Assembly: GCF_009796865.1 (NCBI RefSeq)
Contig: NZ_CP047028.1
Location: 2,170,001 to 2,234,000, forward strand
Length of the DNA stretch: 64,000 nucleotides
Reading direction: 5' to 3'
From: Formosa sp. L2A11
GTDB lineage: Bacteria; Bacteroidota; Bacteroidia; Flavobacteriales; Flavobacteriaceae
Every line of letters begins with the position of its first letter. Positions within the stretch are counted from its first letter, which is position 1. Under the pieces are notes generated by a model. The model did not search any database. It saw only the letters and a list, made by a program, of their open reading frames with translations, and was not told the DNA's origin. The position numbers were made by a program, and so were the translations under genes. This document shows, piece after piece, positions 47,573-56,630 of this stretch.

Positions 47573-48760
47573 ATGAAACGAGTAATTGTTGGTCTTTCAG
47601 GTGGTGTAGATTCTAGTGTTGCAGCGTATGTATTGCAACAACAAGGCTATGAAGTTATTGGTCTTTTTATGAAAAATTGGCACGATGATTCTGTTACAAT
47701 TTCAGACGAATGTCCGTGGTTAGACGATAGTAATGATGCAATGTTGGTTGCAGAAAAATTAGGTATTCCTTTTCAAACTGTAGATTTAAGCGAGCAGTAT
47801 AAAGAACGTATTGTAGACTATATGTTTAAGGAATACGAAAACGGACGTACACCAAATCCGGATGTACTTTGTAATCGTGAAATTAAGTTTGATGTGTTTA
47901 TGAAGATTGCATTAGACTTAGGTGCAGATTACGTAGCAACCGGGCACTATTGTAGAAAAGGGATTATTAATGAAGGTGGAGAAGAAACGTACCAGCTTTT
48001 AGCAGGAGCAGATGGAAATAAAGATCAGTCTTATTTTTTATGCCAATTATCTCAAGAGCAATTAGCTAAAGCATTATTCCCAATTGGCGAATTAATAAAA
48101 CCAGAAGTACGTAAAATTGCTGCAGAATTAGATTTAGTAACCGCAGATAAAAAAGATTCTCAGGGCTTATGTTTTATAGGTAAAGTACGTTTACCAGAAT
48201 TTCTTCAACAACAATTAAAACCAAAAGAAGGTGTTATTGTAGAGGTCGATAGGGATTGCGATTTATATAAAAATACACAGACCGAGTTTGCTACAAAATT
48301 AGATGAACTTGAATATTTAACAACCAAAAAGATCTATGCCATTTCACACGGAAAAGTTGTAGGTAAACACCAAGGCGCTCATTATTTTACAAAAGGGCAG
48401 CGTAAAGGTTTAGGCGTTGGCGGTACAGTAGAGCCTTTATTTGTTATAGACACAGACGTTAACGAAAATGTAATTTATACAGGACAAGGACACTCGCATC
48501 CTGGATTGTTTAAATCTGCACTCTTTGTAACAAACGAAGAAGAACATTGGATTCGTGAAGATTTAAAATTAGAAAGCGGACAAACAATGGAAGTTATGGC
48601 ACGTATTCGCTACAGACAACCATTACAAAAAGCAATTTTATATAAAGTAGAAAACGGATTGTATGTAGAGTTCGAAGAACCACAATCTGCCATTACAGAA
48701 GGACAATTTGTTGCTTGGTATTTAGAAGATGAATTAGTAGGTTCAGGAGTTATTTCTTAA
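47573..48760 (+). CDS. mnmA: tRNA 2-thiouridine(34) synthase MnmA
   Basis: Thiolates the wobble uridine of Lys, Glu and Gln tRNAs. P-loop [15 protein letters not shown] at the N-terminus; catalytic cysteines lie in [12 protein letters not shown] (C102) and [11 protein letters not shown] (near 200). The ADYVATGHY and DQSYFL boxes are present, and the C-terminal domain is complete. 395 residues, slightly long. The insert around 225-260 ([15 protein letters not shown]) lies between standard domains and is seen in Flavobacteriia. Confidence 0.97.
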   Translation: MKRVIVGLSGGVDSSVAAYVLQQQGYEVIGLFMKNWHDDSVTISDECPWLDDSNDAMLVAEKLGIPFQTVDLSEQYKERIVDYMFKEYENGRTPNPDVLCNREIKFDVFMKIALDLGADYVATGHYCRKGIINEGGEETYQLLAGADGNKDQSYFLCQLSQEQLAKALFPIGELIKPEVRKIAAELDLVTADKKDSQGLCFIGKVRLPEFLQQQLKPKEGVIVEVDRDCDLYKNTQTEFATKLDELEYLTTKKIYAISHGKVVGKHQGAHYFTKGQRKGLGVGGTVEPLFVIDTDVNENVIYTGQGHSHPGLFKSALFVTNEEEHWIREDLKLESGQTMEVMARIRYRQPLQKAILYKVENGLYVEFEEPQSAITEGQFVAWYLEDELVGSGVIS

Positions 48761-48783
48761 CTTACGGAGTAAAAGAATAATAT

Positions 48784-50397
48784 ATGACTTCAAAATTACT
48801 GCTTTTATTTTTTATTTGTTTTCAGTTACAGGCTTTTGGGCAACAAGATGCCTGGGTTTATTTTTCTGATAAAGAGAATGTTGAAACATCAATTGCTAAT
48901 CCCACAACAATTTTAAGTGAGAAAGCAGTAGATAGAAAACAACGTTTTGGTATCGCAATAGATCAGAGAGATGTTCCTGTTAACGAATCTTATATTTCAG
49001 AATTAAAAGCACAAGATAATATTCTAGTCTTGGCAAAATCTAAATGGTTTAATGCTGTGCATGTTCGCGGAAGTGAAATAGATATTAAAGCATTACTAGA
49101 TTTTTCATTTGTGTCTGATATTATTTTTGCAGATAAAACAATATCAATTACAAGTAAAAAAGAAAAGCTGGATTTATTTTCTGAGGTCGCTTCAAAATCA
49201 GAATTTGTATACGGTAGCACATTGAATCAAGTAGAAATGATTCAAGTAAACACCTTACATTATAGTGATTATACAGGAACAGGAATAACAATTGCTGTTT
49301 TAGATGGCGGATTTCCGAATGTAAATACCATTGGTGCTTTTCAAAATTTAAGAGCTAATAATAATATTCTAGGAAGCTACGATTTTGTCGCACGCAATAG
49401 TGATGTCTATGCAAATACTCAAGACGAACATGGTACTTGGGTGTTAAGTACAATGGCTGGATATATAGAAGATGAATTTGTAGGAACTGCTCCAGATGCG
49501 TCTTATTATTTATTTATAACTGAAGATGGTGATGCTGAAAACCCTGTAGAAGAAAGTCTATGGGTAGAGGCTGCAGAACGTGCAGATAGTTTAGGTGTAG
49601 ATATTATTAATACCTCTTTAGGATATAAAGAGTTCGATAATTCAAATTACGATTATACGGATGAAGATTTAAATGGGGTAACAGCATATATAACCAGAGG
49701 CGCAACTATAGCTTCTGAAAAAGGAATTTTAGTAGTAAGTTCTGCTGGAAATTTTGGCGATTCAGGAGTTGGAGCACCCGCAGATGCTGCAGCCGTATTT
49801 TCTATAGGAGCAGTAGATGCTTCTGGAGTTTATGCTTATTTTAGTTCTCAAGGTTCAGATATTCAACCTTCAATAAAACCAGATGTTTCAGCTCAAGGAT
49901 TAGGAAGTGTTGTCGTTGGTAAAACAAATTCTATTGAAACTTTAAACGGAACTTCTTTTAGTGCGCCCATTTTAGCAGGAGGATTAGCCTGTTTATGGCA
50001 AGCATTACCAGAATTAACAAATACAGAACTTAAACAATTGGTACGCGTCTCTTCGTCTCAATATACCACACCAGATTATTTTTTAGGTTATGGAATTCCT
50101 AATTTAGCTTCTGTATTAGAAGATGCTACATTAAGTGTCTTAGATAAAACAGAAGAATTAGACCTTATCATGTATCCTAATCCTGCTACAAATACAGTGT
50201 CTTTTAAAACAGATGCTTCACTTACAAAAATTAATGTTACTGTATTTGATGTTTTTGGAAAGCAGATTTTAGAACGTACTTTAAAAACTGAAGAAGCATT
50301 AGATGTTTCTGCTCTTTCTGAAGGAATTTATATATTACGTATTTCAGCATTTGATAAGATAACTACAAAAAAACTTATAAAAATTAATGCAAAATAG
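48784..50397 (+). CDS. Secreted subtilisin-like (S8) peptidase with T9SS sorting domain
   Basis: 537 residues. Signal peptide (LQAFGQ), N-terminal prodomain-like region (about 22-150), then the S8 catalytic triad D174 (VLDGGFPN), H216 (DEHGTWV) and S391 (NGTSFSAP). The last 80 residues form a type A T9SS C-terminal sorting domain: YPNPATNTVSF, then VFDVFGKQIL and GIYILRISAF. It is therefore exported through the type IX machine to the surface or medium, which is not encoded in this window. The end overlaps the next gene by 11 bases. Confidence 0.95.
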   Translation: MTSKLLLLFFICFQLQAFGQQDAWVYFSDKENVETSIANPTTILSEKAVDRKQRFGIAIDQRDVPVNESYISELKAQDNILVLAKSKWFNAVHVRGSEIDIKALLDFSFVSDIIFADKTISITSKKEKLDLFSEVASKSEFVYGSTLNQVEMIQVNTLHYSDYTGTGITIAVLDGGFPNVNTIGAFQNLRANNNILGSYDFVARNSDVYANTQDEHGTWVLSTMAGYIEDEFVGTAPDASYYLFITEDGDAENPVEESLWVEAAERADSLGVDIINTSLGYKEFDNSNYDYTDEDLNGVTAYITRGATIASEKGILVVSSAGNFGDSGVGAPADAAAVFSIGAVDASGVYAYFSSQGSDIQPSIKPDVSAQGLGSVVVGKTNSIETLNGTSFSAPILAGGLACLWQALPELTNTELKQLVRVSSSQYTTPDYFLGYGIPNLASVLEDATLSVLDKTEELDLIMYPNPATNTVSFKTDASLTKINVTVFDVFGKQILERTLKTEEALDVSALSEGIYILRISAFDKITTKKLIKINAK

Positions 50398-51328
50398 TAT
50401 CACCCAATTATTCAATATTAAATATCCAATTATTCAAGCCGGAATGATCTGGAATTCAGGATGGCGTTTGGCTTCGGCAGCCAGTAACTCTGGAATTTTA
50501 GGATTAATTGGAGCGGGTTCTATGCACCCGGAAGTATTGCGTGAGCATATTCAGAAATGTAAAAAAGCGACAGACAAACCATTTGGTATAAATGTCCCGA
50601 TGTTATATCCAAACATTGAAACACTCATGGATATTATTATTGATGAAGAAGTTAAAATTGTATTTACTGCTGCCGGTAATCCAAAAATATGGACATCTTG
50701 GTTAAAAGAACGCGGTATTACAGTCGTTCACGTGGTGAGTAGTGTGAAATTTGCTCTAAAAGCGCAAGCAGCAGGTGTAGATGCGGTTGTCGCTGAAGGA
50801 TTTGAAGCTGGCGGACATAACGGACGTGACGAAACAACAACCTTTACTTTAATACCAATGGTTAAGGAACAAATAGAAATTCCGTTAATTGCAGCCGGAG
50901 GAATTGCTTCAGGAAAAGGAATGTTAGCAGCTATGGTTTTAGGTGCAGACGGCGTACAAATAGGAAGCCGTTTTGTAGCAAGTAAAGAATCGTCTGCGCA
51001 CATTAGTTTCAAAGAAACTGTAGTAAATACTAATGAAGGCGATACTAAACTTACTTTAAAAGAATTAGCACCAGTACGTTTAATAAAAAATAAATTTTAT
51101 AACGAGGTTCAAGATTTATATCAGAAGGGAACATCTGCAGAAGAACTTAAAGCCTTTTTAGGTAAAGGGCGTTCTAAACGTGGTATGTTCGAGGGCGATT
51201 TAGAAGATGGCGAATTAGAAATTGGTCAGGTTGCAGGATTAATTCATAAAATTCAACCTGTTTCAGAAATTGTTTCAGAAATTATTCAAGATTTCGAACA
51301 AGCAAAGACAAATATTTCGTCTTTATAA
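50387..51328 (+). CDS. Nitronate monooxygenase (NPD family) flavoprotein
   Basis: 313 residues, an FMN-dependent TIM barrel. MQNSITQLFNIKYPIIQAGMIW is the usual N-terminus, with EGFEAGGHNGRDETTT (catalytic His region) and IPLIAAGGIASGKGMLAAMVLGADGVQIGSRF, the FMN phosphate-binding glycines. It oxidises alkyl nitronates or propionate-3-nitronate by family; enoyl-ACP reductase (FabK)-like activity is the alternative. The start lies 11 bases inside the subtilase gene. Confidence 0.9.
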   Translation: MQNSITQLFNIKYPIIQAGMIWNSGWRLASAASNSGILGLIGAGSMHPEVLREHIQKCKKATDKPFGINVPMLYPNIETLMDIIIDEEVKIVFTAAGNPKIWTSWLKERGITVVHVVSSVKFALKAQAAGVDAVVAEGFEAGGHNGRDETTTFTLIPMVKEQIEIPLIAAGGIASGKGMLAAMVLGADGVQIGSRFVASKESSAHISFKETVVNTNEGDTKLTLKELAPVRLIKNKFYNEVQDLYQKGTSAEELKAFLGKGRSKRGMFEGDLEDGELEIGQVAGLIHKIQPVSEIVSEIIQDFEQAKTNISSL

Positions 51329-51367
51329 AATATTATTAAAAGGTAGTTATTAGGCTGTTTTAAATTC

Positions 51368-51375
51368 TACCTTTG
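51368..51375 (+). promoter_or_regulatory. -7 promoter element for the MATE gene
   Basis: TACCTTTG matches TAnnTTTG, 19 bases before the GTG start. Confidence 0.45.
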
Positions 51376-51394
51376 CGCAACTAAAAATTAAGGC

Positions 51395-52768
51395 GTGTTT
51401 TTATCTCAATATACAAAAGAATTTAAATATAATTGGCAGCTGGCAGCTCCTGTAATGCTTGGTATGCTTGGTCATACATTTGTTAGTTTTGTCGACAATA
51501 TTATGGTTGGCCAATTAGGTACTGCAGAACTTGCTGCGGTATCTTTGGGTAATAGTTTTATGTTTATAGCAATGTCTGTTGGAATTGGTTTTTCTACAGC
51601 CATTACACCTTTGGTAGCAGAAGCGGATACAGCTCACGATTTTGAGTCTGGTAAATCTGCGTTTAAACACGGACTATTTTTATGTACCGTTTTAGGCGTC
51701 TTACTTTTTTTACTACTCTATTTTGCTAAACCATTAATGTACTTAATGAAACAACCTGTAGAGGTTGTAGAGTTAGCGATTCCTTATTTAGATCTTGTTG
51801 GTTTCTCGTTAATACCATTAATTATTTTTCAGGGATTTAAACAGTTTAGCGATGGGATGTCTATGACAAAGTATCCTATGTATGCTACAATTATAGCAAA
51901 TGTTGTAAATGTAGTTTTAAACTATATGTTTATTTTTGGAAAATTAGGAGCACCTGCTTACGGTATCGTAGGCGCAGCTTATGGTACTTTAGCCTCTCGT
52001 TTTATTATGGTTGCCTTTATTTGGTGGGTATTAAAAGGGAATAAGAAGTCTAGAGAGTACGTCATTAACATAAAATTCTTCGTTTTAGAAAAAATGATGC
52101 TGAAACGTATTTTTAATCTTGGCGCACCAAGTGCAATGCAAATGCTTTTTGAGGTTGCTATTTTTACGTCGGCAGTGTGGTTAAGTGGTTTACTTGGTAA
52201 AAACCCACAGGCAGCGAATCAAATAGCTTTAAACTTGTCTTCAATGACATTTATGGTGGCAACAGGATTAAGTGTGGCAAGTATGGTGCGTGTAGGAAAC
52301 CAAAAAGGGTTAAGAAATTTTCAGGAGTTAAGACGCATTGCCTTTTCATTATTTTTAATGGGAACACTATTCGCAGTATGTTTTGCTTTGATGTTTTTTG
52401 CTTTACGTACACAATTACCTAAGATTTATGTAGATTTAAAAGATGTTGCAAACTTTGCAGATAATTCTGAAGTGGTGCATATTGCATCTAATTTATTACT
52501 TGCAGCAGCCGTTTTTCAAATAAGCGATAGTATACAAGTTGTTGTTTTAGGAGCTTTACGTGGGCTTCAAGATGTAAAAGTACCAACAATTATAACCTTT
52601 ATTGCGTATTGGATTATTGGTTTCCCTATAAGTTATTATTTCGGAAAAGCAGACCAAATGGGAAGTTTTGGAATTTGGTTAGGACTTTTAGCAGGATTAA
52701 CCTCTGCAGCAATTTTATTATATATTAGATTTAATTATCTAACAAAACAATTAATTTTAGACAAATAA
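51395..52768 (+). CDS. MATE-family multidrug efflux transporter
   Basis: 457 residues, twelve hydrophobic helices in two homologous halves. APVMLGMLGHTFVSFVDNIMVGQLGTAELAAVSLGNS is the MATE N-lobe signature and GLSVASMVRVGNQKGLRNFQELRR its C-lobe counterpart. It starts at GTG (51395); no ATG is near. It exports cationic drugs or dyes with a sodium or proton gradient by family. The clear NorM-like N-half favours sodium coupling, but this is inference. Confidence 0.94.
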   Translation: MFLSQYTKEFKYNWQLAAPVMLGMLGHTFVSFVDNIMVGQLGTAELAAVSLGNSFMFIAMSVGIGFSTAITPLVAEADTAHDFESGKSAFKHGLFLCTVLGVLLFLLLYFAKPLMYLMKQPVEVVELAIPYLDLVGFSLIPLIIFQGFKQFSDGMSMTKYPMYATIIANVVNVVLNYMFIFGKLGAPAYGIVGAAYGTLASRFIMVAFIWWVLKGNKKSREYVINIKFFVLEKMMLKRIFNLGAPSAMQMLFEVAIFTSAVWLSGLLGKNPQAANQIALNLSSMTFMVATGLSVASMVRVGNQKGLRNFQELRRIAFSLFLMGTLFAVCFALMFFALRTQLPKIYVDLKDVANFADNSEVVHIASNLLLAAAVFQISDSIQVVVLGALRGLQDVKVPTIITFIAYWIIGFPISYYFGKADQMGSFGIWLGLLAGLTSAAILLYIRFNYLTKQLILDK

Positions 52769-52778
52769 TTTTAAAGAT

Positions 52779-53006
52779 ATGGAACTTCCAAAATTTATAT
52801 TAGGTGATAATACAGATTATCCCAACGCCATTTTTGTTATTCATACAGAATTTCCTCGTTTTATTATCAATTTAGAAGATGATAACGTAGAGTGGTTTGA
52901 AGATTTCGATCAAGAAGATCAGCGTGAAATAGAAATGGAAACTGAAGGTTTAATCAAAAAAGCTACAGATTTTTACGATAGAGAAGTAGCTCGTTACGAA
53001 GAGTAA
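52779..53006 (+). CDS. Small acidic conserved protein
   Basis: 75 residues, very acidic (NLEDDNVEWFEDFDQEDQ), starting MELPKFILGDNTDYPNAIFVIHTEFPRF. It has no signal peptide, no membrane segment and no cysteine. I do not recognise a named family, but the structured N-terminal half and tight packing (ten bases after the MATE gene, five before the PAP2 gene) support a real gene. Function unknown. Confidence 0.8.
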   Translation: MELPKFILGDNTDYPNAIFVIHTEFPRFIINLEDDNVEWFEDFDQEDQREIEMETEGLIKKATDFYDREVARYEE

Positions 53007-53011
53007 AATTT

Positions 53012-53587
53012 ATGTTCGATCAACTTGTAAATGCAGATAAAGCCTTATTCCTATTTTTAAACAACTTGGGTTCCGAAACATGGGATCCGCTTTGGTTAGC
53101 CATTACTCACGAGTTTACGTTTGCACCGCTATATGGATTATTATTATATTTAATTTATAAAAAAAGAGGTTTGCAATCGTTAGTGGTTTCTGTAATTGTA
53201 ATTGTTTTAATGATAACCTTTACAGACCAAGTCACTAATTTAGTAAAACATACTGTACAACGTTTTAGACCATGCAGAACAGAAGGTGTTATGGAACATA
53301 TGCGTTATATCGCTGCACGTTGCGGACGCTATGGTTTCTTTTCAGGACATTCGTCTAACTCTATGGCTGCAGCAATATTTGGAGGTTTATTACTAAAGCC
53401 TTTCTACAAAAAAGCAATTTACCTTTTAATTGTTTGGAGTCTAATTGTAGCTTATAGTCGTATTTATGTTGGTGTACATTATCCGTTAGATTTATTATGC
53501 GGACTTACTTTTGGTGTCATTTCAGGTTTCGGATTTTATAAATTATATTTATATATCGCAAAACGCAGAGAACTCCCTACTTTTTAG
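53012..53587 (+). CDS. PAP2-family membrane phosphatase
   Basis: 191 residues, about five membrane helices. The three acid-phosphatase boxes are K79-x6-R86-P, SGH at 111-113 and S149-R150-x5-H156-x3-D160, all intact. Such proteins dephosphorylate undecaprenyl pyrophosphate, phosphatidylglycerol phosphate or lipid A. The active site faces the periplasm in known relatives. It is convergent with the GT2/LAB_N/ArnT cassette and overlaps the ArnT gene by 11 bases, so a lipid-carrier or lipid A role is plausible. Confidence 0.92.
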   Translation: MFDQLVNADKALFLFLNNLGSETWDPLWLAITHEFTFAPLYGLLLYLIYKKRGLQSLVVSVIVIVLMITFTDQVTNLVKHTVQRFRPCRTEGVMEHMRYIAARCGRYGFFSGHSSNSMAAAIFGGLLLKPFYKKAIYLLIVWSLIVAYSRIYVGVHYPLDLLCGLTFGVISGFGFYKLYLYIAKRRELPTF

Positions 53588-55208
53588 TCAGAATATAGTA
53601 ATCGTTTACAAGTCTAGAATTGTGTTTTTTTGAAGTATCATCGGCCATATTAATGTCGTATGTTCTCACAAATGTCATAGTATAAATTTTACTTATAGAC
53701 TGCTTTTCAGCTTCAGTTAATACATTAGACAATAAACCAAAACTGTTTTCTTTAGGAAACGCTAGTTGGTTGTCTTCTGTATTTACACTTGGAAGAATTT
53801 TACCATATAACCAAAGCATTTCTGGAGATACCGCATTTAGTCCGTATACATTTAAACCTTGTTTCTTGGCTTCAGATTTTAAACTAGATATATCATAATA
53901 ATGCGCAGGAACCATTGCTTTGTATAACGGTAATGCAACAATAAATATAGATGCGAAGAATATAACAGTTAGATAAAATACTGATTTTATTGCTTTCTTT
54001 TTTAAGTTGATAAAAATTAAAGTTCCTATACTAAACAGTACAACTGAAGCGATAACGTATTGCAACCAAAACCCGTCTAGTTTATCTTTTAATCCGAAAT
54101 AAGCAAGTACAGGAAATAAAATTCCAATAGTTGCTATTAAACCGAAATTAAAATATACTGGAATCGTTTCTTTTTTATCTTTTAATGTTTTAAAATGCTG
54201 AATTAAATAATCGATATAAAAACCAGTATTTATTGCCAACGGAATTAAAACGGGCATAAGATATCTAGATTTTTTCTCAGGAATTATAGATAATAATATC
54301 ACTGCAAAAATCGTCCAATATAAACTGAATTTGTATGCTTTTAGATTACGAACTCTTGTTTTTAAATACGGATAAAGTAACCCAATAAATGCTGGAATTG
54401 TCCAAATTCCACTTTGTGTAAAGAAGCTCCAATAGTAATAAAACGGACGAATATTATAACTTCCCCAATTACTAGTTTCCTTTTGTGTAATATGTGTAAA
54501 CGTTTCAGGATCTACTAAACGTACATAAATAAACCACCAGCCTCCAATAGCAAGCATTAATATTAAAACACTAAATATAGAGAAGGTTTTAGGTCTTATT
54601 TTTTTAAACTTATATGTAAAGGCATAAGCAAGTACAAACGGTAAGAAAAGGGCGTATAAAGAGACAGGACCTTTACTTAAAAACGAAAAACCTAAACATA
54701 TTCCAGCAATTAAGGTGTGTTTCCAATAATCGCTCTCTTTTTGAAAGAGTTGAAACAGATTATATATGGCAACCATCATAAATCCATGTGCATAAATATC
54801 CCAAGGTGCCTCAATAGTAATTCCTACGGTATAAAAAGCAGTAACTACAATACAAGCATTAACTAAACTATGTAATGTATTCTGTAAAATAGATAATGAT
54901 AAACGGTATACAAAAACACCTATTATCATAATCATAAATACAGTTGGTAGTCTTAATGCATAGACTTTTAACCCGAATATTAATGAAGATATGGCAGATA
55001 ACCAGGTTGGTAAAGGTGGCTTTTCGTAGCGTGCTTCTCCATTCATGGTTGTTAATAACCAATGATTATTTGTTATCATTTCTCGAGCTGTAATAAAATT
55101 TCGCGCTTCCATAATGGTTACTTGCATAACGTGTAAATTAGGAAGAAGCATCACTGCAACCAATAGACAAATGGTAATAACCGGATGTTTTTCGATGACT
55201 TTAATCAT
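53577..55208 (-). CDS. ArnT-like membrane glycosyltransferase (GT39/GT83 fold)
   Basis: 543 residues, about 12 hydrophobic helices and a C-terminal soluble part (about 440-543). Loop 1 reads MEARNFITAREMITNNHWLLTTMNG and then YEKPPLPTWL, the E-x-R...KPPL(P)xW arrangement of ArnT/PMT enzymes that take a sugar from polyprenyl phosphate on the periplasmic side. The first acidic residue of the usual DE pair is Met here. The acceptor may be lipid A, another lipid or a protein. Its ATG overlaps the LAB_N gene by eight bases. Confidence 0.92.
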   Translation of the reverse strand: MIKVIEKHPVITICLLVAVMLLPNLHVMQVTIMEARNFITAREMITNNHWLLTTMNGEARYEKPPLPTWLSAISSLIFGLKVYALRLPTVFMIMIIGVFVYRLSLSILQNTLHSLVNACIVVTAFYTVGITIEAPWDIYAHGFMMVAIYNLFQLFQKESDYWKHTLIAGICLGFSFLSKGPVSLYALFLPFVLAYAFTYKFKKIRPKTFSIFSVLILMLAIGGWWFIYVRLVDPETFTHITQKETSNWGSYNIRPFYYYWSFFTQSGIWTIPAFIGLLYPYLKTRVRNLKAYKFSLYWTIFAVILLSIIPEKKSRYLMPVLIPLAINTGFYIDYLIQHFKTLKDKKETIPVYFNFGLIATIGILFPVLAYFGLKDKLDGFWLQYVIASVVLFSIGTLIFINLKKKAIKSVFYLTVIFFASIFIVALPLYKAMVPAHYYDISSLKSEAKKQGLNVYGLNAVSPEMLWLYGKILPSVNTEDNQLAFPKENSFGLLSNVLTEAEKQSISKIYTMTFVRTYDINMADDTSKKHNSRLVNDYYILTKK

Positions 55209-55824
55209 GATATTTTTTTATTAAAACAAGGTTTCTACTATAAATTACAGCTCCTAATATATGTCCAGTAAATAAAACAGGGTCTCTGCGTAATACGGCA
55301 TAAATTAAAATAAGTATAGATCCTGTTAAGCTTAGTGCCCAAAAACCAAAAGGTAAAGTAGATTCTTTTTTCTTCTCAGAATATAACCATTGGTAAACAA
55401 AACGTAAGGTGAAAACAATTTGAGATACAATTCCTAAAACTAATAACCATACAGGAATCTCTTCGTTTTTGAATAATAACGTCATATCAATTTTGTTATT
55501 ATTGTAGTAGTATATCACTATAAGTATCGGAACAAAAAGTAAAAACCAACGCATGGGTTTAGGGAATTTTTGCCATTGATTTTGCAATTGAAGATTCCTG
55601 ATATATATAAAGTACGTTAAACTCTGACCTAACATAATTGCAAAGTCTTGGCGTAAGTAACCATATAGAAAAAGGAGGAAAGATGCAATTAAGCTCAACG
55701 TCCAAAATAGGGTAGGCGTAATGACTTTACGTTTTTTTTCAGACGTAATCCATTGTACGACTAAGCGCGACGAGAATAAGATTTGTGCAATAAATCCTAT
55801 TGTATATATAATCCAATCACTCAT
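55201..55824 (-). CDS. Duplicated LAB_N-domain membrane protein, 3+1+3 helices
   Basis: 207 residues, seven predicted helices. Residues 13-80 and 134-201 are tandem copies (31 identities in 68 ungapped positions by hand count), each with R-x-V-x-Q-W-x2-SEKK, P-x2-FW-x-LSL, and IY-x-RN-L; a single extra helix (about 91-107) links them. The LAB_N domain is named from a region fused to some lipid A disaccharide synthases; no synthase domain is present. The layout is that of SWEET/PQ-loop transporters. It lies between GT2 and ArnT genes with one-base and eight-base overlaps, where a lipid-linked-sugar flippase would be expected; transport function is inference. Confidence 0.9.
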   Translation of the reverse strand: MSDWIIYTIGFIAQILFSSRLVVQWITSEKKRKVITPTLFWTLSLIASFLLFLYGYLRQDFAIMLGQSLTYFIYIRNLQLQNQWQKFPKPMRWFLLFVPILIVIYYYNNNKIDMTLLFKNEEIPVWLLVLGIVSQIVFTLRFVYQWLYSEKKKESTLPFGFWALSLTGSILILIYAVLRRDPVLFTGHILGAVIYSRNLVLIKKYHD

Positions 55825-56537
55825 TAACTACGGGTCTCAATTTCGTAGTTAATATACTTCTTTTTCATCCACATATAAGCAAAACAATCTACTAAAGGGC
55901 CTAATAATCTATTCCATAATCCAAATTTAGCAACACCTGCAATTCTTGGAAAATGCTGAACAGGGACTTGAATAATTTTTCCTTGTTGAAGTAAAATCAT
56001 GGCAGGTAAAAAACGATGTAAGCCTTTAAACATAGGAATGCGTTTGGCGTAATCTGTTTTTATAACCTTTAAAGGGCAACCGGTATCATCCATACCGTCG
56101 TGCGTAAAACTTCTGCGAATGCCATTAGCAATTTTAGACGACATGTTTTTTACAAACGAATCTTTTCTGTTAGAGCGTACACCTGTTACCAAGTCGTATT
56201 CTCCAATATGTTGAAGTAATATATTAAAATCTGAAGGTGCTGTTTGTAAATCTGAATCTATATAACCAACCAAAGGCGTATTTGTATAATCAAAACCTGC
56301 TTTTATAGCTGCACTTAAGCCTCTATTTTGTTTAAAACTAATAAATTCGAAAGCTTCAGAACGTTTACAAATGGTTTCTATAAGTTCTTGACTTTTGTCT
56401 TTGGAGCCGTCGTTTACAAGAAGAATTTTAGTGGTTTTAGATGCTGTTTTAGCGTAAGCTAAAAGCTCTTTTTCGACACGTAATAAATTGTCTTCTTCAT
56501 TATAAACAGGAACTATAATGGTGAATTGGTAATTCAT
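55824..56537 (-). CDS. Family 2 glycosyltransferase (polyprenyl-phosphate type)
   Basis: 237 residues. It starts FTIIVPVYNEEDNLLRVEKEL, with LLVNDGSKDKS and the metal-binding YIDSDLQTAPSDF (DxD near residue 94), then VTGVRSNRKDSFVKNMSSKIANG and DDTGCPLKVIKTDY, the dolichol-phosphate-mannose-synthase/ArnC pattern. Unlike ArnC and GtrB it lacks a clear pair of C-terminal membrane helices; only an amphipathic segment (about 213-230) is present. It likely charges a polyprenyl phosphate with a sugar for the ArnT-like enzyme. Confidence 0.92.
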   Translation of the reverse strand: MNYQFTIIVPVYNEEDNLLRVEKELLAYAKTASKTTKILLVNDGSKDKSQELIETICKRSEAFEFISFKQNRGLSAAIKAGFDYTNTPLVGYIDSDLQTAPSDFNILLQHIGEYDLVTGVRSNRKDSFVKNMSSKIANGIRRSFTHDGMDDTGCPLKVIKTDYAKRIPMFKGLHRFLPAMILLQQGKIIQVPVQHFPRIAGVAKFGLWNRLLGPLVDCFAYMWMKKKYINYEIETRS

Positions 56538-56556
56538 AGATAAAAACTTGAAAGTA

Positions 56557-56564
56557 CAAATGTA
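56557..56564 (-). promoter_or_regulatory. -7 promoter element for the GT2/LAB_N/ArnT operon
   Basis: TACATTTG on the minus strand, 19 bases before the GT2 ATG, matches TAnnTTTG, supporting an operon start here. Confidence 0.5.
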
Positions 56565-56630
56565 TTCTTTTTTATAGAAAAGAAATTTTTAGCATTTAAA
56601 AATGTTAATGAAACAGTGAAATATGTCTGT

